From positions 558,001-622,000 of the forward strand of contig JAACJK010000059.1 in the NCBI GenBank assembly GCA_013368325.1: 64,000 bases of DNA. The letters run 5' to 3'. The notes beneath the pieces are model-generated. The model saw only the letters and a list, made by a program, of their open reading frames with translations, ran no database searches and was not told the DNA's origin. This document shows positions 55,057 through 64,000 of this stretch, piece by piece. How positions within the stretch are numbered: position 1 is the stretch's first letter; each line of letters starts with the position of its first letter. A program made the position numbers and the translations under genes. The DNA comes from Ephemerocybe angulata. Its lineage: Eukaryota; Basidiomycota; Agaricomycetes; Agaricales; Psathyrellaceae.

Positions 55057-58012
55057 ATGGTAAGAGGCTTTTCCATATTTTCAATATCGTCCCCTGACAT
55101 CCCTCCCATTGACAGAGTACTCCAGCTCCTGGCGGCGGTATCTGGGTAAGTTCGGTCTTTACTAAATATCTAGAGCGGCACTCATCTCTATCTAGACCGA
55201 GCATCGCAATCCCGAGGGACGAACGTACTGGTTCAACACCGCTACAAAGCAAAGCGTTTGGGAAAAGCCAGATGGTGAGTAGCGATATATCCGTGTTATT
55301 CCTCATATTCACCTTCGTCACGCCCTCAGAACTCAAAACAGCATTTGAGGTGAGTTTCACTGACTGACGATCGCCAGAGGGCATTCAGGCTCACGTTTGC
55401 TATAGCGCGCTCTCAACCAGACCAAATGGAAGGAGTACTTTTCCGGAGGAAGGAAGTACTATTATCATGTCAGTTCATTCCATGCATACAGCCCTACTTG
55501 CTACTCACCTACATACACAGACCGAGACGAAAGAGTCCAAATGGGACATGCCAGATGAGTTACTCTTGTTGCTTGAAAAGGTAGAAAAGGACGGCGGCGC
55601 TTCCAACCTCCCGGCGTACGTATCAGATACATATACCGTTCCTCGCCCTGCTCACCGCGCCCCCCATTCTAGCGCCCCGAACGCAATAGCCGCTCCCCCA
55701 GCGAATGCAGGAGCCACACAAGGTGCAATAGTCCCTTCGGGAGGCGCTGAATCGTCCTCATCTGCTTCCCAGCCTCTCAACAATGGCCAAACGCAAGCCA
55801 CTAACGGCGCCGCCCTCGCCGTGGGCCCGCACACAGGCGGCCTCCCCCTGAACCCGAGCAGTGTGCTCCCCGCGCGTCCCAACCTCCCTGATGACCCCGT
55901 CATCCCCCACAACGGCTTCATGACTCTGGAAGAGGGCGAGAAGGCTTTCACGCATCTTCTGCGCAAGGCCGGCGTCGACGCGAATTGGACCTGGGACCAG
56001 ACGATGCGCGCTATCATCACTGATCCTTTGTACAAGGCGCTCAACACGCTTGCGGAGAAGAAGTCGTGCTGGGAAAAGGTGCGTCGTTGCTTGCCTCCAT
56101 GCTTTTGTTCTTTCGTATTGAACTGTTTTAGTATGTTACGGGGTTGAAGGCGAAAGAGCTGGAGGAGAGGGAGGCGCGGTTGGCGAAGCTTAGGCCTGCT
56201 CTTAGGAACATGTTGAGGGGAAACCCGAATGTGTTCCATTACACTACTTTCCAGACGGCCGACAAACTCTTTGCACAGCACCCTATCTGGCAGCAGGCAA
56301 GAATCGAGTCGGAGAGGAGGCTCGTCTTTGAGGAGCATGTTCAGGAGCTCAAGAATAACGAAGTGGTACGTGACCGTTGATATCTTCAACGGCCTCCCAA
56401 ATACTTATATTTGTGTAGCAGGAAACTAGGGCGTCAAGAGCCCGGGCCGTTTCCAAGGTCGTGTCCTTGTTCAAAGAACTCAACGTGGATGTGACGACCC
56501 GATGGAGGCAAGCCCACTCTATGCTTCGCGAATCCGAAGACTGGAACGAAGACCCCGAACTGCAGAGCCTCCCAAGCTTGGACATCCTCCTCGCCTTCGA
56601 AGATTACAGCCGAGTGCGTGAACGAGAATACGAGGAGCAGCAGAGGCGGGCTGCTGTTGAGAAGACGAGGAAGGAGCGAAAGGCCCGCGAGGGATTCAAG
56701 GTGCGCATGGTTCACAAGTGATTTGAGGTGTCTTCTTCTGACCGTACTCTCCTTATAGGCACTTCTCCAAGAACTTCTTGACCAAGGCGCGATAAAGGCG
56801 CGCTCCAAGTGGAAGGAGGTGTACCCGTCCTTCAAGGAAGACGAAAGGTATCTGACCATGCTTGGCAACCCCGGTTCGAACCCACTTGAGCTCTTTTGGG
56901 ACGTCGTCGATGGACTGGACCAGAAGTTGGACGCCAAGATGGTGGTGGTCGAGGATGTGCTGAAACAGTATGTCCCCGACGAGGCCCCTGAACCTGGCGA
57001 GAAGACGGACGAAGCGGAGAAAGGGTTCATTGTGCGTCCTGACACAACCTGGGAGCAGTTTAGCGCGGTTATCGAGAAGTACGCGAACGAGGCTGTCAAG
57101 ACGTTGGAGGAAGAGGATATGCGCCTTATCTTCCAGACGCTTCTTGACAATGCAATCAAGCAGCAGGCGGACGAAAAGCGCCGGGCAGAGAGGAAGTTGA
57201 GGCATCTGCAGGATGACTTGCGTTATGCGTTCAAGAAGTTGCCGGAGCCGCTGGACATTGATGCTACGTATGAACAGGTGCGCACTTCATTGCTCGCTCT
57301 GGGGCCAGCTACTGAAAGTACTTGTAGGTTGTCCCTCTTATTGAGAACCTTCCGGAATACAAGGCACTCGATGATGAGGAGTCCCGTCGCGCGGCCTTCG
57401 CCAAGTACGTCAAGCGACAGAAGGAAAAGCTGCGCGAGGCGGCTTCGGAAGACGGCTCGACGACGACCACTCGGAAACGCAAGGAACCGGCTCGCGAGTA
57501 TCGCGAGGACAGGGAACGGGAGAAGGATCGGGATAGGGACAGGGACCGTGAGAGGGATCGCGACACGCACAGGGACCGCTACGAGAAGAGGAGACACCAC
57601 CGGTATGATGACTATGAGCCGGAACGCAGGCATTCGCGTGACTACCCGCGGGATAAGGATTATGATAGGGACAAGGAGCGGGAGGGGTATCGGTCCACAA
57701 GGCATCATCGTGACGAAGACAAGCGGCCGCGCGACCACAGGGACAGGGACAGAAAGGGCTCCAGGAGCGAATACTATAGGGAGTACGACGACCCGCCCCC
57801 AAGGGGAGACAGCGTTAGGGAACTCAGCTACGATGACCGGGACACGAGGGCGGAAAAGGTACGCCACGTATATTCTCATGCTTGACAGGCGCTGACCCGG
57901 TTCTTAGCGCCCTCGGTATGATGACAAGGAGGCTGACGAGATGGAGGTGGACAAGAAGCCGGCTGTCACTGCGCCCGTTCGCGAGGAGACGCCGGAGGAG
58001 GGGGAGATATGA
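55057..58012 (+). CDS. PRP40: U1 snRNP splicing factor Prp40 (WW-FF protein)
   Basis: Prp40 bridges the 5' splice site and branch-point proteins and scaffolds the U1 snRNP. The first exon is the ATG alone, followed by intron GTAAGA. Two WW domains follow: GGGIWTEHRNPEGRTYWFNT with SVWEKPDELK, and TKWKEYFSGGRKYYYHTETK with ESKWDMPDELL. After a Pro/Ala linker, FF domains read GEKAFTHLLRKAGVDANWTW, DPLYKALNTLAEKKSCWEKY, ESERRLVFEEHVQELK, FKALLQELLDQGAIKARSKW and VRPDTTWEQFSAVIEKYANE. The C-terminus is a long Arg/Asp/Glu-rich repeat region (DRDRDRDRERDRDTHRDRYE), as in metazoan PRPF40 but longer than in yeast. The end is EETPEEGEI. It is convergent with the bL21m gene, 73 bases apart. Confidence 0.94.
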
Positions 58013-58085
58013 TAGCTTTCCTAATGTTTATGATTCTTTTTCTATTATATGCTATAAGATACATGGTGACCAGTGAAAAGAAAAC

Positions 58086-58593
58086 CTATGTGGAGGAAGA
58101 CTCGGGAGCGGGGTTGATGACGATGTCGCCAATGCGCAGACGAGTGAACGGGTGCTTGTGCTTGATGGTCTTCTGGTATCCCTTTCGGCGCTTCTTCTTG
58201 AACTTGATTTCCATGGACCCCTTGGTGTGCTCGACGACGGTGGCCTGCACCTGCACCTTGGCCGCGGGGAGGGTGGGGTTGCCGCGCACGGTGTATTCGC
58301 GCGAGCCGAGCTCGTGAATTTCGTCGAGCTTGAGGACGTCGCCAACCTTGACGTCGCGCAGGTGAGGGACGGTGAGCAGGTCGCGGGGGGTGAGGATATA
58401 TTTCTTGCCGACGAAGGACGCGACGACGTATTGGGAGGGCTGGGCGCGGATGAGCTCAAGTGCGGCGGCGGTGCTGTTGGGCGCGGTGTGGAGGCAGCGG
58501 CCTCGGAGGGGCATCGCTGTGGACACGGTCAGCTACATGTCGTCGGCGTCGAGCACGGCACTTACCCCATCGCAAAAGCTGGAGCGTCGCCAT
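58086..58593 (-). CDS. Mitochondrial large-subunit ribosomal protein bL21m
   Basis: It is a structural protein of the mitochondrial ribosome (bacterial L21 family). A short first exon MATLQLLRW joins in phase to AMPLRGRCLHTAPNSTAAAL, together a mitochondrial presequence. The L21 fold is SQYVVASFVGKKYILTPRDL, LRDVKVGDVLKLDEIHELGS, REYTVRGNPTLPAAKVQVQA and TVVEHTKGSMEIKFKKKRRK with GYQKTIKHKHPFTRLRIGDI. The KKRRKGYQKTIKHKHPFT run is the L21 rRNA-binding signature. Length is about 150 residues. The start is 156 bases from that of ATP1. Confidence 0.93.
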
Positions 58594-58749
58594 CGTGCGG
58601 GACAGCGAGCTCAGAAATTAGCCGAGGAGGTGAGAAAAAGGGATTTGGGCGGCGCTTGAAACTTCCGAGTAACGCCGACCTGGTTGAGCAGCAACCGAAA
58701 ACTTCCCTTGACGAGTCTCTCATACCCTCCACCTTCTACTCTCTCCCTC
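58594..58749. promoter_or_regulatory. 156-bp divergent promoter, bL21m / ATP1
   Basis: This stretch separates two nuclear genes for mitochondrial proteins. It contains a pyrimidine tract (CCTCCACCTTCTACTCTCTC) just before the ATP1 ATG. I see no TATA box or CCAAT box. Confidence 0.65.
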
Positions 58750-60818
<2,069 letters not shown>

Positions 60819-61161
60819 TCGCATCGAGCTGTAGATAGATGCCTCCTCCTGCAAGGCCTTCATTCCAGGGACCAAAATAAGACTTAATTCACAGCACGCT
60901 GTCATGTTTTATTCTACCACTCTCCTTGACTATTAGACTTTTTTCGCATTCTCATTCCCTCGCGATTGCTGGTGGTCTGCTTGGTAACCCCGGCGCTTGT
61001 TCCTAAATTACCCGATGAGGATCTTATCTTATCTTGGTGGAGTTTATACCAGTGATGCGGCTTAATGGTTGTCCCGTACTTTAGTTTCCTGTATCCGCTC
61101 ACATTCCGGGGAATCTCAATCGATTTCTGGATTCCAAGTCACTCTTTCTCTCTACTCCACC
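60819..61161. promoter_or_regulatory. PRO2 upstream region with paired GATA sites
   Basis: This 343-base gap is the 3' flank of ATP1 and the promoter of PRO2. CTTATCTTATC at 61023-61033 is two overlapping GATAAG sites in reverse, about 130 bases before the PRO2 start. GATA factors control nitrogen metabolism genes in fungi. Confidence 0.5.
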
Positions 61162-62704
61162 ATGTCGTCTGCCGAAGAAATTGCTCGAGGAGCCAAGGCT
61201 GCCTTTGAGAAGTCGCAGCTGGTCCCGGCTTCGGAGCGCATCAACGCTCTCCATGTTATTCGACAAGAACTCGAGGCGCACAAGGCCGAGATTCTAGCTG
61301 CCAATGTCGAGGATCTCAAGGTTCGTGCGCACCCCCTCACTTGCCTTGCTCCTTATTCTGAGTGTGTGCACAGGCCGCACAAGTCGAGGTCGAGGCGGGG
61401 AAGATGGACAACGCTATGCTTAGCCGGTTGAACCTGGACAAGGGAGACAAATGGGACTCGATGTTGCAGGGTATTTCGGACGTTGCTGCATTGCCTGAAC
61501 CCACGGGCAAGGTGAGCTATGCGAGGGAACTCGACGACGGCCTGGAGCTCTACAGAGTGTCGTGCCCGATTGGTGTCTTGCTTGTGATCTTCGAGGCACG
61601 GCCGGAGGTTGTGGTGAACATCGCGACGTTGGCTATCAAGTCTGGTGCGTTACACTACTCTGGACGATGTCTATCTATACTCATCGAATTGGGCTCTGTG
61701 TGCAGGAAACGCTGCGATTCTGAAAGGCGGCAAAGAGTCCAACAGGACGACGCTGCTGCTCTCCAAAGCTATCTCCGCCGGCCTCGCCAAGACGTCCCTC
61801 CCTTCCACCTACATCCAGACGATCCAGACGCGCGCCGAGGTATCTTCCCTGCTGGACATGGACAGATACATCGACCTCGTTATCCCCCGCGGCAGCAACA
61901 GCCTTGTCAAGAACATCCAGAACAACACGCGCATCCCTGTCATGGGCCACGCCGACGGCATCTGCTCCGTCTACATCGACGAGTCCGCCAACGTCGACAA
62001 GGCCGTGCGCGTTGTCGTCGATTCCAAGGTAACCCCCGAGTTTATTTTTCCCTCCATGACTGCGTCATTGACCGACAGTTCGCTTGGCGCTTATTTAGAC
62101 GGATTACCCATCAGCGTGCAACGCAGCCGAGACGCTCATCCTGCACGAGAGCGTGGTCACCACCATCTGGCCCAAGGTCGCCGAGGCGCTCCTGGCGGCG
62201 AACGTCAAGCTTCTCTGCGACGCCCCCAGCCTCGCCGCTTTGCAATCATCCTCGGTGTCCGCTCCCGCTTCCGCAAGCATCGCTCCATCCACGGACGCTG
62301 ACTACTCCACCGAGCACCTCTCGCTGACGATCGCAGTGAAGACGCTCCCGTCGCTCCAGGCTGCGATGGAGTGGATCAACGCGCACTCGTCCCACCACAC
62401 CGACTCCATCGTTACCGAGTCTGACGAGGCAGCGCATATCTTCACCCGCGGCGTCGACTCTGCGGGCACCTTCGTGAACGCGAGCACGCGCTTTGCGGAT
62501 GGGTTCAGATATGGGTTCGGGACGGAAGTCGGCATCAGCACTGGGCGCATCCATGCGCGGGGCCCTGTCGGCTTGGAGGGACTGGTCACTTACAAGTATA
62601 TGATGAAGAGCAAGGGCGCAAAGGGACATATCGCGTCTGAGTTTGGCGCAGGGAAGAAGGCGTACAAGCACGCACCGATCGAGGCGTCGTCTGTGCCTTT
62701 CTGA
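61162..62704 (+). CDS. PRO2: Gamma-glutamyl phosphate reductase (proline biosynthesis)
   Basis: Pro2 reduces gamma-glutamyl phosphate with NADPH to glutamate semialdehyde, the second step of proline synthesis. Four exons, in phase, give about 450 residues. Start MSSAEEIARGAKAAFEKSQL. Family motifs are LYRVSCPIGVLLVIFEARPE, VVVNIATLAIKSGNAAILKG with GKESNRTT, DLVIPRGSNSLVKNIQNNTR, IPVMGHADGICSVYIDESAN, YPSACNAAETLILHE with the catalytic Cys, HTDSIVTESDEAAHIFTRGV, FVNASTRFADGFRYGFGTEV and HARGPVGLEGLVTYKY. The third intron separates DSK from TDYPSAC. It ends EASSVPF. It is an aldehyde-dehydrogenase superfamily enzyme of usual length. GATA sites lie upstream. Confidence 0.96.
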
Positions 62705-62891
62705 TCTTTTGGTTCTCGCGAAAAGGTATCATTCTGGCTGGCCATGAACATGTATACCGCGGAGAGGGAAGCAGAGCAATGTATGTATGATAAATAACAG
62801 AGGAAGTAAATCATTGGATCATCAAGGTGTCGTGTAGTGTAAGAAGAGGTCAGCGCAGAAAGATCATAAAATTCCCAGAGAGCTCAAGCGC

Positions 62892-64000
62892 CTATTCTTG
62901 CATCTCCTCATCTATACGGGCTTTCTTCTCGTTTGACCCAGCAGCAGCCTCATCGTCCGCCTTCCGCTTACCCGCAGTCGCATCCGCTGCAGGAGCCTTC
63001 TTCTTCTTCTTCACCATCGAGCTGAGATCATTGACAATGGTCGGGTTCACAGCGCCTGCCGATCCACCATTCAGTTCTGCCTCCAAAGCCTTCGCCGCGA
63101 GCTCAGGGGCGCTCCCCTCGGCACCCTCAGCGGGAAGCGTCCTCATCTCCTCAATCTTGAGCACAAGGTCATCCTTCAACCCGCCCAGCTCCTTCAACTC
63201 GCTCTCGATCTGCGCCTTCGACATGTTCTGAACGAGGTCGTCGCGCACGAGGCGAGCCACCTGCTTGCCCTTGCCCTTCACGTCCACCTTCTTCTCCTCC
63301 GCTGCGGCGGGGGCTGGGACGATCTGACCGTCCAGCCCGCTGCGGAGCTCCGCGAGTCGGTGCTCGACGCTCTCGAGGGCCTTCTCGACGTGCCCGATAG
63401 CGTCGGCCAGGCGGCCGGAGGTAAGGTCGAGGACCATGCTCAACTTGTAGTGCGCCTCGGCGATCTGGCGGGAGGATGTGGGGAGGAGCTTCACTTTGAG
63501 GTCCAATCCGGACTGGTAATCTCCGATGGCCTGGTCGAATTTCTCTGTTACAATTGAATGTCATATATAAGAGAAGCTGCCATATGATAAATATCAGAGA
63601 ACATACCTGTCTCCAATGACACGTCGCCGAGAGCGATGAATGTATCAGCCAGCTTAAGCTGCACCTCCTCATCCTCGTCGTCCTCAAGTTGCTTCTTGTA
63701 GATCTCCTTGGCAAGCTCGAGGACCTCCCATGCAGCGTTGAAGTCGTCCTCAGGGTCACCATCCTCGTCCCCTCCCTCCTGCTCGCCTTCCTCGTCATCG
63801 TCCTCGTCGTCATCGGCAGGCGCGTTCAAGAGGTCAATCGTGGGGTCGTCGTCGCCGTCCCCCGAGAACGACAGGATGGGTCGGTGGGGACCCTTCGCTG
63901 CTACAGAATCAGAAAGAGTTCGGGCATGTCAGAACACGAGGAATACGAGGACCGAGTGCCACTGAGACTCACCTTCCTCCTCAGCTGCTGCTTCAGGCTG
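62892..64000 (-). CDS. NASP/Hif1/Sim3-type histone chaperone with SHNi-TPR (5' partial)
   Basis: These chaperones bind H3-H4 and hand them to acetyltransferases or centromeres. The gene runs off the right edge. The visible part reads AKGPHRPILSFSGDGDDDPT, an acidic tract (PADDDEDDDEEGEQEGGDED), then TPRs: FNAAWEVLELAKEIYKKQLE, KLADTFIALGDVSLETEKFD, QAIGDYQSGLDLKVKLLPTS, SRQIAEAHYKLSMVLDLTSG and ADAIGHVEKALESVEHRLAE. The acidic segment interrupting a TPR and the RQIAEAHYKLSMVLDLT helix are hallmarks of the SHNi-TPR family. A coiled coil and a basic C-terminus (KKKKKAPAADATAGKRKADD; EKKARIDEE) give a likely nuclear signal. Two introns are visible. Confidence 0.9.

Noticed and set aside
57223..57879. 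218-codon hydrophobic frame antisense to PRP40
   Set aside because: It mirrors the Arg/Asp-rich repeat tail; the hydrophobic look comes from reverse-complemented AGG, GAC and CGG codons.

Overview
This window is nuclear DNA of a filamentous basidiomycete, most likely an Agaricomycete. Genes are dense, lie on both strands and carry many short GT-AG introns of about 45-65 bases, some bounding exons of only a few codons. The families also fit: expanded RBR ubiquitin ligases, a decayed TKL-type kinase, a MIF4G-domain paralog group, an arabinanase and a fungal-type peroxiredoxin. All gene models below were spliced by eye. Introns were accepted when GT...AG borders restored a family-consistent reading frame. 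I saw no tRNA, rRNA, CRISPR array or intact transposon.

Layout. 1-3300: two related coiled-coil/MIF4G genes and an inverted repeat, an accessory-looking stretch. 3362-17623: conserved housekeeping genes, namely MsrB, an eIF4E class II protein, KEI1, a PQ-loop transporter, a sugar transporter, a TMEM14 protein, RPF1 and vacuolar carboxypeptidase S. 17981-25755: a predicted pseudokinase with a minisatellite of TATA boxes upstream, a gene-poor stretch, and a 1504-residue nine-CCCH-finger protein that ends in an RBR module lacking RING2. 26034-39080: proteasome RPT4, a 2-Cys peroxiredoxin, a secreted GH43 arabinanase, a J-domain protein, IPI3 and a copper amine oxidase. 39731-47169: two tandem RBR ligases, an Hst3/4-type sirtuin and an SAM-dependent methyltransferase whose first junction I cannot splice. 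47194-64000: an NDUFAF7-like protein, MMS19, a large hypothetical protein, PRP40, mitochondrial bL21, ATP1, PRO2 and the 5'-truncated (at the window edge) NASP-like histone chaperone.

Themes. Eight gene pairs are divergent across short intergenic regions; the shortest is 85 bp and another couples two mitochondrial genes. Three genes have an intron directly after the start codon. RPF1 and IPI3 both act in 60S ribosome assembly. A 9-mer, GGGCGCTTA, occurs at least ten times on either strand in unrelated contexts, far above chance.

The most interesting material is the accessory part: the pseudokinase with its TATA-box array, the CCCH-RBR hybrid without RING2, the MIF4G/coiled-coil paralogs and the unexplained 9-mer.
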